Source: Methanocalculus alkaliphilus (GTDB lineage: Archaea; Halobacteriota; Methanomicrobia; Methanomicrobiales; Methanocorpusculaceae). Taken from it: DNA of 64,000 nucleotides. Shown here in pieces: positions 45,204 through 53,735 of this stretch. The first letter of the stretch is position 1; each line of letters begins with the position of its first letter. The notes beneath the pieces are model-generated. The model saw only the letters and a list, made by a program, of their open reading frames with translations, was not told where the DNA came from and searched no databases. The position numbers and the translations under genes were made by a program. The stretch is taken from the NCBI RefSeq assembly GCF_024170505.1, contig NZ_JALJYG010000009.1, positions 1 through 64,000 of the forward strand, written 5' to 3'.

Positions 45204-45793
45204 CGATCCACGATATCACCCGCCAACTCTCCCCGGAGACCTTTATCTGGCCCGGGGATCCGGCGGTCTCCTATTCTCAGAGGGTGCAGGACGGCTTTAC
45301 CATAACAGAGATCCGCATGGGGAGCCATAGCGGGACACATATCGATGCCCCGCTTCATGCGATTCCGGGTGGAGCAGGAATTGAGAAGGTGCCGCTTGAG
45401 GCATGCGTCGGCCCGGTCCTCCTCAAAGACATCCCTCCGGGGCCGGTTCCGGCCGGAGTAGTCGATACGATCAGCCTCCCCAGGGTGATCATCCGCTCGG
45501 GATGGTCGGCAGATGAGCCGGACCGTTATGGATACCTTCAGGCAGAGGATGCACGGGCCCTTGTTGAAGGGGGGATCGTTGCCATCGGGACCGATGCCCC
45601 GTCGATCGAGGCCCCGGACGGCGATGGGAGCGTCCACAGAATTCTGCTCGCCGCCGGGGTTGTCATCATCGAGCTGCTTGATCCCGGCGATCTCCCGGGG
45701 GGAGAATATATGATGGTTGCCCTCCCGATCTCATGCAGAGGTCTTGACGGGTCCCCTGCACGGGTGATCCTGATCGAGGATATGCTACCATGA
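45200..45793 (+). CDS. cyclase-family metal-dependent hydrolase (kynurenine formamidase-like)
   Basis: About 197 residues from ATG 45200 (ATGA overlap with pcm). The signature SHSGTHIDAPLHAIPGG near residue 47 binds metal, and AIGTDAPSIEAPDG near 125 and the late glutamate of IIELLDP complete the site. The family includes kynurenine formamidase and isatin hydrolase, but there is no tryptophan-degradation gene nearby, so the substrate in this organism is unknown. Confidence 0.87.
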   Translation: MTIHDITRQLSPETFIWPGDPAVSYSQRVQDGFTITEIRMGSHSGTHIDAPLHAIPGGAGIEKVPLEACVGPVLLKDIPPGPVPAGVVDTISLPRVIIRSGWSADEPDRYGYLQAEDARALVEGGIVAIGTDAPSIEAPDGDGSVHRILLAAGVVIIELLDPGDLPGGEYMMVALPISCRGLDGSPARVILIEDMLP

Positions 45794-46395
45794 CAATTAT
45801 ACACAGAGCAGTGCAGAAACTGAAGAGTTCCCTGGAGGGGAGCGGCTGCGACCATGGGGTCGTCTCCCTCTGGGTAAATAAGGATGTCCCGGTCTGCCAG
45901 TATCCGCGAGGTGTCTGCCTCGAAGGAGTCTATGGCGGCCGGACCGCAGAGATGGTCACCACAACGCCGCTTGAGGCGAAGACGAAACTCTCGTTCCTCT
46001 ATGATGCGGCGCTCAAAAAGCCGAAGACACGGGCGGCCGCGGTTGCGATCATCAATGTCATCACCGGCTTCACCTGCCAGTCCCGGAAACTCCACGCCTG
46101 CCCCCCCTCCTCCCATGCAGAATGCAGGGAGATGCTCGCAACATTGTATGACGGCGGGATGATCTACCCTGTCGGCAACCTGAAGGAGATTCCTGATATC
46201 TTCCGGGGGCGGATCGCGGAGAGCCCGGAGAAGGCGGATATTATCATCATCGCAGGAGACGGGCTGATCAGCGACGAGGGGATCGAGATTCAGGAGAAGT
46301 ACCAGGATACAAAAGAGATAATCTATCTTGGCCCCTCCACCGCAGGGGTTGCCACGCTCCTCGACCTGAAGCACTTCTGCCCCTTCGGCAGATGA
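45790..46395 (+). CDS. conserved-looking protein of unknown function, cysteine-rich
   Basis: 201 residues, not recognised. It overlaps the cyclase stop by four bases, so it is translated with it. It has nine cysteines, several in short motifs: GSGCDHGVV, VCQYPRGVC, GFTCQSRKLHAC and a final HFCPFGR. The second half (ADIIIIAGDGLISD, IIYLGPSTAGVATLLDL) has the look of an alpha/beta fold and vaguely recalls DUF364-like heavy-metal-chelation domains, but this is a weak impression. The cysteine pattern suggests a metal or iron-sulfur site, which would fit a location two genes after SufBC and pcm. Confidence 0.8.
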   Translation: MTIIHRAVQKLKSSLEGSGCDHGVVSLWVNKDVPVCQYPRGVCLEGVYGGRTAEMVTTTPLEAKTKLSFLYDAALKKPKTRAAAVAIINVITGFTCQSRKLHACPPSSHAECREMLATLYDGGMIYPVGNLKEIPDIFRGRIAESPEKADIIIIAGDGLISDEGIEIQEKYQDTKEIIYLGPSTAGVATLLDLKHFCPFGR

Positions 46396-46430
46396 GTAAG
46401 CATAATATCTTATCTCTCAAATAAATCCGT

Positions 46431-47687
46431 ATGCTCTTTGGCTCATCCGGTATCAGGATGCCATATGGAAGGACCCTCCTTGACCTCTCCCTCTCTGTCG
46501 GCGCATCTGTCGGTATGGACAGAAAGAGGGTGGTTATGGGGAGCGATACCCGCTCCACACGGCATATTCTGACAGAATCCATTACTGCCGGCCTCCTCTC
46601 CGCAGGTGCCGATGTCATCTCCGGCGGGGTGGCACCGACCCCGACCGTCGCCTATGCGGCGCGGAATGCAGATGCAGGCTGTATGGTGACCGCATCACAC
46701 AATCCCGAGGAGTATAACGGGATAAAACTTTTCAATCCGAACGGATCCCCCTATACCCTGGCAGAACAGTCCCGGATCGAGGAGACGGTACATAATCCCA
46801 TCTGGAATGGCTGGGATCAGGTCGGTACCCGGATCGATGCCGATATCATCACCCCGCACCGGGATGCCATCCTCTCCACCATCTCCCCAAAGAGCGGGAT
46901 GACGGTCGTCCTCGACTGCGGCGGGGGGGCAGGAACCGCGATCACCCCCGGACTCCTCGCCGAGGCCGGTGTAACAACGGTCACCCTGAACGGGGATCCG
47001 ACATCGACGTTTCCCCGCCCATCCGAGCCACTCCCCGGAAACCTCGCCTATATGCCCGCGATCATCCGGAAATCCGGGGCCTCAGGCGGGATCGCCCATG
47101 ATGGCGATGCCGATCGCTGTGTCGCCTTTGATAACAGAGGGAGGTTCATCGCCGGTGAACACCTCCTGATCCTCTTCTCAAAATACCTTGATCTGAACGA
47201 GGTGGTAACAACGGTCGATGCGTCAATGGCAATCGAAGAGGTGGCAACCGTCCACCGGACCCCTGTCGGCGACAGCTATGTCTCCGAAGAGCTCCTCGCC
47301 TGGGGCGGGATCGGGGGCGAACCATCCGGAAGCTGGATCTTTCCCTCCCACTCCCTCTGTGCGGACGGCATCTATGCAGCCGCCCTCTTCTGCGAGATCG
47401 CAGGGGAATGGGATGTCGCCGAGGAGATCGACGGGCTGCCACAGTACCCGATCCTCCGATCCTCCATCCCCACACCCCATGGCCAGGCCGCCCTCAGCCA
47501 TCTGGGTGCAGCAAAGCCGACCGACGGCCTCAGGGTTGCAATGGAAGACGGCTGGTACCTTATCCGGGCAAGCGGCACCGAGCCGAAGGTCCGGGTCACC
47601 GCTGAAGGAAGAACGAAGGAGACTGCCGCCGCCCTCCTCGCAGAAGGGGAGTCGCGACTGAAGGCGGCCATCCGGGAGGTCTCCTGA
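46431..47687 (+). CDS. glmM: phosphoglucosamine mutase / phosphomannomutase family
   Basis: This 418-residue alpha-D-phosphohexomutase has the phosphoserine loop VTASHNPEEYNG near residue 85, the metal loop DGDADRCV near 225, the sugar loop GEPSGSW near 305 and the phosphate loop IRASGTEPKVRV near 375. Because glmU- and glmS-like genes follow, its most likely reaction is glucosamine-6-P to glucosamine-1-P. TATA-like CATAATATC precedes it, so it should head a new transcript. One-base overlap with the next gene. Confidence 0.92.
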   Translation: MLFGSSGIRMPYGRTLLDLSLSVGASVGMDRKRVVMGSDTRSTRHILTESITAGLLSAGADVISGGVAPTPTVAYAARNADAGCMVTASHNPEEYNGIKLFNPNGSPYTLAEQSRIEETVHNPIWNGWDQVGTRIDADIITPHRDAILSTISPKSGMTVVLDCGGGAGTAITPGLLAEAGVTTVTLNGDPTSTFPRPSEPLPGNLAYMPAIIRKSGASGGIAHDGDADRCVAFDNRGRFIAGEHLLILFSKYLDLNEVVTTVDASMAIEEVATVHRTPVGDSYVSEELLAWGGIGGEPSGSWIFPSHSLCADGIYAAALFCEIAGEWDVAEEIDGLPQYPILRSSIPTPHGQAALSHLGAAKPTDGLRVAMEDGWYLIRASGTEPKVRVTAEGRTKETAAALLAEGESRLKAAIREVS

Positions 47688-48901
47688 TGGCACGACCAAC
47701 AGAGTGCGTCCTCCTCGCAGCCGGCGAGGGGAAGCGGATGCGGCCGCTCACCACCAACCGGCCGAAGGTGATGATCCCGCTTGCCAACCGTCCGATGCTT
47801 GAGCATCTCATCATCGCGGCACGGGATGCAGGGATCGAACGGTTCATCATCGTCGTCGGATATGGCGAGGAGGTCGTCAGGGAGTACTTCGGGGATGGAT
47901 CGGGGTTGTCTGTCACCATCGAGTATGTCGTCCAGAGGCACCAGCGGGGGACCGCCGATGCACTTGCCGCAGCCGAAGGGCTTGTGACCGGGGATTTCCT
48001 CCTGATGAACGGAGATATGATCCTGAGTCACGCTGAGATCGGTTCCTTCTGTGAGATGGAGGCTCCTGCCCTTGCTGTTGCGGAGGTTGAGAATCCCGCA
48101 GGCTACGGTGTTGTCGTCCTTGAGGGAGACCGGGTGGCGGGCCTTGAGGAGAAGTCACGGGCACCGAAGAGCAGGATGATCAATGCCGGGGCATACCTCT
48201 TTGCACCTGAGATCTTCGATCTCATCAGGAGGATCGGCATCTCCGGGAGAGGCGAGTATGAACTCACCGATGCCCTCAGCGGGTATATCGGGGAAAAAAG
48301 GCTTGGAGCCATGGCACTTGCGTCATGGAGGGATGTCGGGTATCCCTGGGACATCCTTGCTGCCAACGAATCCCTCCTCAGCACCACCAGCGGCACCCGG
48401 GAAGGGACGGTTGAAGAAGGGGTTGTTCTGAAAGGGCCGGTCACCATCGGGAAGGGGACGGTCATCCGATCCGGGAGCTACATCGAAGGGCCGGTCATCA
48501 TCGGCCGGGACTGTATCATCGGGCCCGGTGCGTATATCAGGCCGGGAACGGCGGTCGGGGACCGGTGCCACATCGGCCATGCCGTCGAGCTGAAGAACTC
48601 GGTCATCTTCAGCGGCACGAAGATTCCGCACTTCAACTATATCGGAGACAGTGTCATCGGTTCAGACTGCAACTTCGGTGCCGGGACGAAGATCGCAAAT
48701 CTCCGCCATGATCATGGGAATGTCGCCGTCGGGGGAGCCGATACCGGCAGGAAGAAATTTGGGGCGGTCATCGGGGATGATGTCCTCTTCGGGATAAACT
48801 GTTCGATCAATACCGGCTCATCCATCGGATCAGGAACCCGGGTTGCCCCTCATTCCTATGTCGAAGGGGTCTATGATGACGAGAGTGTCATAACGAGGTG
48901 A
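47687..48901 (+). CDS. glmU: bifunctional sugar-1-P nucleotidylyltransferase/acetyltransferase (GlmU-like) 1
   Basis: 404 residues: an N-terminal nucleotidyltransferase with LAAGEGKRMRPLTTNRPK and a C-terminal left-handed beta-helix of hexapeptide repeats (VVLKGPVTIGKGTVIRSG onwards), ending IGSGTRVAPHSYVEGVYDD. The pair would acetylate glucosamine-1-P and couple it to UTP, giving UDP-GlcNAc for N-glycans and surface polymers. Residues KFGAVIGDDVLFGIN form the acetyl-CoA region. It overlaps glmM by one base. Archaeal versions may use glucose-1-P instead, so the substrate is provisional. Confidence 0.9.
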   Translation: MARPTECVLLAAGEGKRMRPLTTNRPKVMIPLANRPMLEHLIIAARDAGIERFIIVVGYGEEVVREYFGDGSGLSVTIEYVVQRHQRGTADALAAAEGLVTGDFLLMNGDMILSHAEIGSFCEMEAPALAVAEVENPAGYGVVVLEGDRVAGLEEKSRAPKSRMINAGAYLFAPEIFDLIRRIGISGRGEYELTDALSGYIGEKRLGAMALASWRDVGYPWDILAANESLLSTTSGTREGTVEEGVVLKGPVTIGKGTVIRSGSYIEGPVIIGRDCIIGPGAYIRPGTAVGDRCHIGHAVELKNSVIFSGTKIPHFNYIGDSVIGSDCNFGAGTKIANLRHDHGNVAVGGADTGRKKFGAVIGDDVLFGINCSINTGSSIGSGTRVAPHSYVEGVYDDESVITR

Positions 48902-48908
48902 AGAAGAG

Positions 48909-50072
48909 ATGCAGGCAGTAATTCTGGCAGGCGGGGAGGGGTGGCGGCTCCGCCCCCTCACAAAGAACCGTCCAAAAGCACTGATACCGGTCGGCAACCG
49001 GCCGATCATCGATTACGTCATCGATGCCCTCCTTGAGGCAGGGGTCCGTGACATCACCGTCGTCGTCGGATACAGAAAGGAGCAGGTGATCCGGCATCTC
49101 AATACCCTTGACCATGAAGTAAACGTCGTCGTTCAGGAACGGCAGCTCGGCAGCGCCCATGCACTCGCCTGTGCCATGCCAAAGATACATGACACCACCC
49201 TCGTCCTCTCAGGTGACAACTACATCGATACCGCATCCGTCCTGATGATGCAGGGGAAGGAGAACGCCATCCGTGTCACCCCGTCCATCTCTCCTGTCCA
49301 TTACGGGGTCGTGACGGTCAATAACGGCCTTGTCACCTCATTTGTCGAGAAGCCGGAGGAGAAGGGGATCGCCCTTGTCAGCAGCGGCCTCTACCTCTTC
49401 ACCCCGGAGGTGATCAGATCCATCCAGGAACGTGAGCTCCCCGAGCTCCTCAACCGGCTCATTGCAGAGAAGGTGCCGATCCGGGCGATCGAAGGGGGAG
49501 AGTGGGGCGATGCGATCCATGCATGGGATCTCATCTCCCAGAACAACCATCTCCTCAGGCTCACCACACCGGGGAGGAGCGGGACGATCAGCCGTCTTGC
49601 CACCATCACCGGGAAGGTCTCCATCGGACCGCGGAGCAGCATCGGCCCCGGCACCGTCATCACCGGTCCGGTCAGGATAGGGGAGGATACGACCATCGGC
49701 CCCAATGTCGTCATCGGCCCGGATGTCAGTATCGGGGATCGCACCGTCATCGAGCCGTTCTCCTATCTGAAGAGCAGTATCATCATGGATGATGTCCGGA
49801 TCGGATCGCACAGCAGGATCGCCGATACCACCATCGGGGATGGCTGCAGTATCGGAGATCACCTCTCCACCATCACCGGTGAAGGGTACTTCGGCCTGGG
49901 TGAAGGCGAGGCAAAGGTCTTCCATCGGGGAAGGTTTGGTGCCATCCTCGGCGATAACGTCACCATCGGATCATCGGTCGTCCTCAATGCCTGTATCATC
50001 GGGAACAACAGCACCGTCCGGTCCGGCAGACGGCTCGACGGAGAGATCCCGGATGGGTCACGGGTGATATGA
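48909..50072 (+). CDS. sugar-1-P nucleotidylyltransferase with beta-helix, copy 2
   Basis: 387 residues with LAGGEGWRLRPLTKNRPK as the nucleotide-binding loop and a C-terminal hexapeptide beta-helix. It is a distant paralogue of the upstream gene, and both remain complete, so they probably have different sugars or nucleotides (for example one UDP-GlcNAc and one dTDP- or UDP-glucose). It lies seven bases after the first copy and is followed directly by glmS. AGGSDP-like acetyltransferase motifs are not clearly seen, so acetyl transfer is uncertain for this copy. Confidence 0.87.
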   Translation: MQAVILAGGEGWRLRPLTKNRPKALIPVGNRPIIDYVIDALLEAGVRDITVVVGYRKEQVIRHLNTLDHEVNVVVQERQLGSAHALACAMPKIHDTTLVLSGDNYIDTASVLMMQGKENAIRVTPSISPVHYGVVTVNNGLVTSFVEKPEEKGIALVSSGLYLFTPEVIRSIQERELPELLNRLIAEKVPIRAIEGGEWGDAIHAWDLISQNNHLLRLTTPGRSGTISRLATITGKVSIGPRSSIGPGTVITGPVRIGEDTTIGPNVVIGPDVSIGDRTVIEPFSYLKSSIIMDDVRIGSHSRIADTTIGDGCSIGDHLSTITGEGYFGLGEGEAKVFHRGRFGAILGDNVTIGSSVVLNACIIGNNSTVRSGRRLDGEIPDGSRVI

Positions 50073-51815
50073 ATGTGTGGAATCGTCGGATACATCGGCC
50101 GCCGTCCGGCAGAGGCTATCGTCACCGAAGGGCTCAAGCGCCTCGAGTACCGGGGATATGATTCGTTCGGGGTCGCCACACTGGATACGATGATCACCAT
50201 CGCCAAGAAGAGCGGCCGGATATCCGACGCAGGCAGATCACGTGTCAGCCTGAAGGGGAGTATCGGGATCGGCCATACCCGGTGGGCGACGCATGGAGAG
50301 CCCAGTGATCGCAACGCCCACCCCCACCTCGACTGTGCCGAACGGATCGCCGTCGTCCATAACGGGATCATCGAAAACTATGCGGAGCTTCGGCGTGAAC
50401 TGATCGACCGGGGCCATTCGTTCAGATCCGAGACCGATACCGAGGTGATCGCCCATCTTCTCGAGGAGCGGTACAATGGCGATCTTCTTACAACACTGGA
50501 GGAGATCCTCCCCCTCCTCACGGGATCCTTTGCCATCCTCCTTCTTGCCGAAGGGGAGGATCGGATCGTCGCCGCCCGGATGGCAAGCCCGCTCGTCATC
50601 GGGATTGGGGATCGCGAACTCCTCACCGCATCCGATGTCACCCCGCTCGTCGAGCATACACGGCGGGTCATCTACCTCGAAGACGGGGACTGCGTTGAAC
50701 TGACCAGGAGCGGGTACCGGATACGGAACGGTGGTATGCCGGTGGAGCGGGAGATCACCGAGGTGGACTGGGATATCGAGGATGCACGCCTCGGCGGCTT
50801 CCCCCATTACATGCAGAAGGAGATCTTCGAGCAGCCCCAGGTCTTCTACAACACCCTCCAGGCGGTCCGGGAGTCCCCGGATGCACTTGATCTCCTCAGA
50901 GGCCGGGACCGGCTCACCATCGTCGCCTGCGGATCCTCCTATCATGCGGGGCTCCTCTACAAGTACCTCCTTGAGATGTCCTGTGGCATGGCGGTGCGGG
51001 TGGAGCAGGGATCCGAGTTCAAGTACTATCCCCCACCCCTCTCGGGGACGGTCATCGGGATATCCCAGTCCGGGGAGACGGCAGACACACTCGCCGCCCT
51101 GAAGATGGCGCAGAGCAGGGGATGCAGAACGGTTGCCGTCACCAATGTCGTCGGATCAACGATAACACGGATGACGGATGCGACCATCCATCTCCGGGCA
51201 GGACCTGAGATGAGCGTCGCCGCAACGAAATCATTTATCGCCCAGCTCGCCGCCGGCCTCGGGATCACGGATGCCCTCACCGATGACAGCCACGCAGAAG
51301 AGAACAGACGGGTTAATGTCAGTATCGAGGAGATCCTGACGATCCCGATCACCGAAGCCGTTGAGCTCTGCAGATCGGCATCCTCGCTCTTCTACATCGG
51401 CCGGGGGCTCTTCTACCCGGCGGCACTTGAGGGTGCACTGAAGATGAAGGAGATCTCCTATATCCATGCCGAGGGGTATGCTGCCGGGGAGCTGAAGCAC
51501 GGCCCCTTTGCCCTCCTCTCCGGTGAGACCCCGGTCATCGCCATCGCCATCCCGGGTGCCGCGTACCCGGTGATGCTCTCAAATATCAAGGAGATCAAGG
51601 CGAGGGGTGCACCGGTGATCGCTGTTGGGATCGCCGGGGATATCGAGCTTGTGGAGCTTGCCGATATCTTCATCGGGCTTCCAAAGACCCCCGAACTGAC
51701 AGCCGTCGCCACCGTCTCGGTCCTCCTCCAGCGGCTCGCCTATGAGACCGCTGATGCACTCGGCCGCGATATCGACAAGCCACGAAACCTTGCAAAGAGT
51801 GTCACGGTAGAGTAG
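50073..51815 (+). CDS. glmS: glutamine-fructose-6-phosphate aminotransferase
   Basis: This 580-residue enzyme makes glucosamine-6-P. The N-terminal glutaminase begins MCGIVGYIG, with the catalytic cysteine at residue 2, and has HTRWATHGEPSDRNAHPH. Two SIS domains follow: ACGSSYHAGLLYKYLLE and SQSGETADTLAAL near 330, and IGRGLFYPAALEGALKMKEISYIHAEGYAAGELKHGP near 450 given here in its recognised parts. It ends KSVTVE as usual. It closes the glm gene set, so the operon can run from fructose-6-P to UDP-GlcNAc. The gene starts immediately after the previous stop. Confidence 0.96.
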   Translation: MCGIVGYIGRRPAEAIVTEGLKRLEYRGYDSFGVATLDTMITIAKKSGRISDAGRSRVSLKGSIGIGHTRWATHGEPSDRNAHPHLDCAERIAVVHNGIIENYAELRRELIDRGHSFRSETDTEVIAHLLEERYNGDLLTTLEEILPLLTGSFAILLLAEGEDRIVAARMASPLVIGIGDRELLTASDVTPLVEHTRRVIYLEDGDCVELTRSGYRIRNGGMPVEREITEVDWDIEDARLGGFPHYMQKEIFEQPQVFYNTLQAVRESPDALDLLRGRDRLTIVACGSSYHAGLLYKYLLEMSCGMAVRVEQGSEFKYYPPPLSGTVIGISQSGETADTLAALKMAQSRGCRTVAVTNVVGSTITRMTDATIHLRAGPEMSVAATKSFIAQLAAGLGITDALTDDSHAEENRRVNVSIEEILTIPITEAVELCRSASSLFYIGRGLFYPAALEGALKMKEISYIHAEGYAAGELKHGPFALLSGETPVIAIAIPGAAYPVMLSNIKEIKARGAPVIAVGIAGDIELVELADIFIGLPKTPELTAVATVSVLLQRLAYETADALGRDIDKPRNLAKSVTVE

Positions 51816-51825
51816 GTGAGGGAGA

Positions 51826-52803
51826 ATGTCCGGTGTCTGTGCCATCATGGGGGATATCTTCTCGCTCCATCATATCGAGAAGCACCCCGAGGCGGCACCC
51901 CGGCTCAGCAGGACCGGGGGGGGAATCCCGCCGGGGGTTGCCGTCTGCCAGCCGGTTGCTGCATCCGAAGAGGAGCTCCGGCTGATCCATACGCCCGAGC
52001 ATGTCCGGATGATCCGGCAGTTCTCGGAGTTTGGGGGTGTTAGGTTCATCGATCCCGATACCTATGTCACCTCACGCTCGTTTGAAGTCGCCTCATATGC
52101 CGCCGGATCATCAATCAATGCGGCAGAACGCGCCCTTGATGGGGAGCGGCCGTTTGCGCTCGTCCGGCCTCCGGGCCACCATGCCGAACCGGACAGGGCG
52201 ATGGGGTTCTGCCTCTTCAATAATGCCGCGATAGCCGCCGCCTCCATCCTGACGACGATGGACCGGGTCGCGATCCTCGACTGGGATGTCCATCATGGCA
52301 ACGGCACCCAGAAGGCCTTCTACCGGAGTGACCGTGCCCTCTTCCTCTCGATCCACCAGAGTAACAGCTTCCCCCGGACCGGGTGGATCGATGAGATCGG
52401 GGAGGGGCCGGGGCGGGGGTACACCCTCAATGCACCGATTCATCCGGGGGGGACGATCACCGATTTCCGTCACATCATCTCGGAGATCTTCATCCCTGCG
52501 ATTCAGCGGTTCCGGCCTGATGCCCTGATCATCTCGGCAGGCCAGGATGCACTTGACGATGATCCCCTCGCTGAGATGCATCTCGTTCCTGAGGATTACG
52601 GGGTGCTGACCCGTCTTGTGACCGATGCCCTCGACATCCCGACTGCCCTCATCCTCGAAGGGGGGTACGGGCCTTCGATGGGGAGATCCCTCGATGCCAT
52701 CTTCTCTGCGCTGAAGGGGGATCCCGTCAGGATTCCTGATATCGGAGAGGTGCGATCAAGTACCAGGCGGATAGGAGAACTTCTCAAACGGGTGCAGATG
52801 TAG
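51826..52803 (+). CDS. histone deacetylase family protein
   Basis: 325 residues of the arginase/deacetylase fold. RPPGHHAEPD near residue 115 holds the charge-relay histidines, DWDVHHGNGTQ near 155 two zinc ligands and SAGQDALDDDPLAEM near 240 the third; LILEGGYG is the last motif. The substrate in archaea could be acetyl-lysine in Alba or another protein, or acetylpolyamines. GGTGAGGGAGA precedes the ATG ten bases after glmS, so it is probably cotranscribed. Confidence 0.9.
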   Translation: MSGVCAIMGDIFSLHHIEKHPEAAPRLSRTGGGIPPGVAVCQPVAASEEELRLIHTPEHVRMIRQFSEFGGVRFIDPDTYVTSRSFEVASYAAGSSINAAERALDGERPFALVRPPGHHAEPDRAMGFCLFNNAAIAAASILTTMDRVAILDWDVHHGNGTQKAFYRSDRALFLSIHQSNSFPRTGWIDEIGEGPGRGYTLNAPIHPGGTITDFRHIISEIFIPAIQRFRPDALIISAGQDALDDDPLAEMHLVPEDYGVLTRLVTDALDIPTALILEGGYGPSMGRSLDAIFSALKGDPVRIPDIGEVRSSTRRIGELLKRVQM

Positions 52804-52839
52804 CAAAGGTTTATTGACTTTGGTACTAACAATGCGGGT

Positions 52840-53127
52840 ATGGCAGATGCTATCATGCCCGGCCAGGCGGTCCGGTACGGCCCGACCGGGACAGTCGGGA
52901 CGATCATCAGGATCGAAGAGATTGGTGGCCGGAAATTTGGCCTCATCGATACGACAGATCTCCTCTATCGTCTCGATCTCCTTGTCCCGGTCATAATAAG
53001 GGATGGAAAAGCGAAGAAAGCCCCCACCGACGCGCGAGAGGCGATCACTGAAGAGAGGATCCGCGAGAAGGTTGCCGCGGAGAGCGCCTGGCTCAATGTC
53101 GATGGGAGCTGTGAGGGAGGGGGATAA
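52840..53127 (+). CDS. DUF2098 family protein
   Basis: A 95-residue protein resembling the DUF2098 group found in methanogens. The conserved section is PGQAVRYGPTGTVGTIIRI, then GLIDTTDLLYRLDLLVPV; the C-terminal 30 residues are a charged helix. The fold suggests a small beta barrel. No activity is known to me. It stands between the deacetylase-like gene and convergent nikR, with a possible promoter in the 36-base gap (GTTTATTGAC). Confidence 0.82.
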   Translation: MADAIMPGQAVRYGPTGTVGTIIRIEEIGGRKFGLIDTTDLLYRLDLLVPVIIRDGKAKKAPTDAREAITEERIREKVAAESAWLNVDGSCEGGG

Positions 53128-53131
53128 CCCC

Positions 53132-53554
53132 TTACCTGTTTATCGGGATCGTCGTCAGTTTCACCGACTCAACCCCTTTCTGTGACATCAGGCGTTCTGC
53201 AACGGCTTTGATCTCTCCTGCATCCCCCCTGACCAGGATCACCTCAAGGCAGCGGTCATGGGTGACATGGGAATGGAGCGATGCCTGGATGAGGCTCATA
53301 TAGTCGTGCTGGATCTCGGTGAGTGTCTGGATGAGGCCACGGTGTTCGTGTTCATAGACGATGGTGATGACACCCTGCCGTTCACCCTTGACGTCACTCA
53401 TCCACTGGTAGTAGGTGATGTAGCTCCTGATGGCATCCCTGATCCCCTCGGACCGTGATGAGTACCCGCGTACACCGATGATGTCATCGAACCTGTCAAG
53501 GAGGTTCTTTGGAAGTGATATTCCAATACGTGATAATTCTGAATCTCCAGTCAT
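53132..53554 (-). CDS. nikR: NikR-family nickel-responsive regulator
   Basis: 140 residues with an N-terminal ribbon-helix-helix (LSRIGISLPKNLLDRFDDII) and the ACT-like metal domain. The nickel ligands of NikR are all present: H in IQHDY, and SLHSHVTHDRCLEVI with the two spaced histidines and the cysteine. It would repress genes such as nickel importers when nickel is abundant, important in methanogens because of methyl-CoM reductase cofactor F430 and hydrogenases. A palindrome lies 68-82 bases before its start, in the divergent gap to aIF2-gamma. No nickel transporter gene is adjacent. Confidence 0.9.
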   Translation of the reverse strand: MTGDSELSRIGISLPKNLLDRFDDIIGVRGYSSRSEGIRDAIRSYITYYQWMSDVKGERQGVITIVYEHEHRGLIQTLTEIQHDYMSLIQASLHSHVTHDRCLEVILVRGDAGEIKAVAERLMSQKGVESVKLTTIPINR

Positions 53555-53621
53555 AGACCTTCCTTAAAGTATCTACTGCCTGATGGGTTATTACAATTTC
53601 GGAAAAAACAGGGAGTATATG

Positions 53622-53636
53622 ACATACAATGTATGT
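53622..53636. promoter_or_regulatory. inverted repeat upstream of nikR, possible operator
   Basis: ACATAC-AAT-GTATGT is a perfect 6-bp inverted repeat in the 180-base region shared by nikR (leftward) and the aIF2-gamma operon (rightward). Known NikR sites (GTATGA-N16-TCATAC in E. coli) also contain GTAT/ATAC half-sites but with a longer spacer, so binding by NikR is a guess. The remainder of the gap holds a C-rich patch and TATA-like TTATATAGG near 53707. Confidence 0.35.
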
Positions 53637-53735
53637 AGTGGCAGACCGGTGGGCGGCATCCCTCCCCCCCGCGGACACACTGAGATATTATCTATGAGAA
53701 GAACGATTATATAGGCTAGGGAGGTTTGAATTTCT

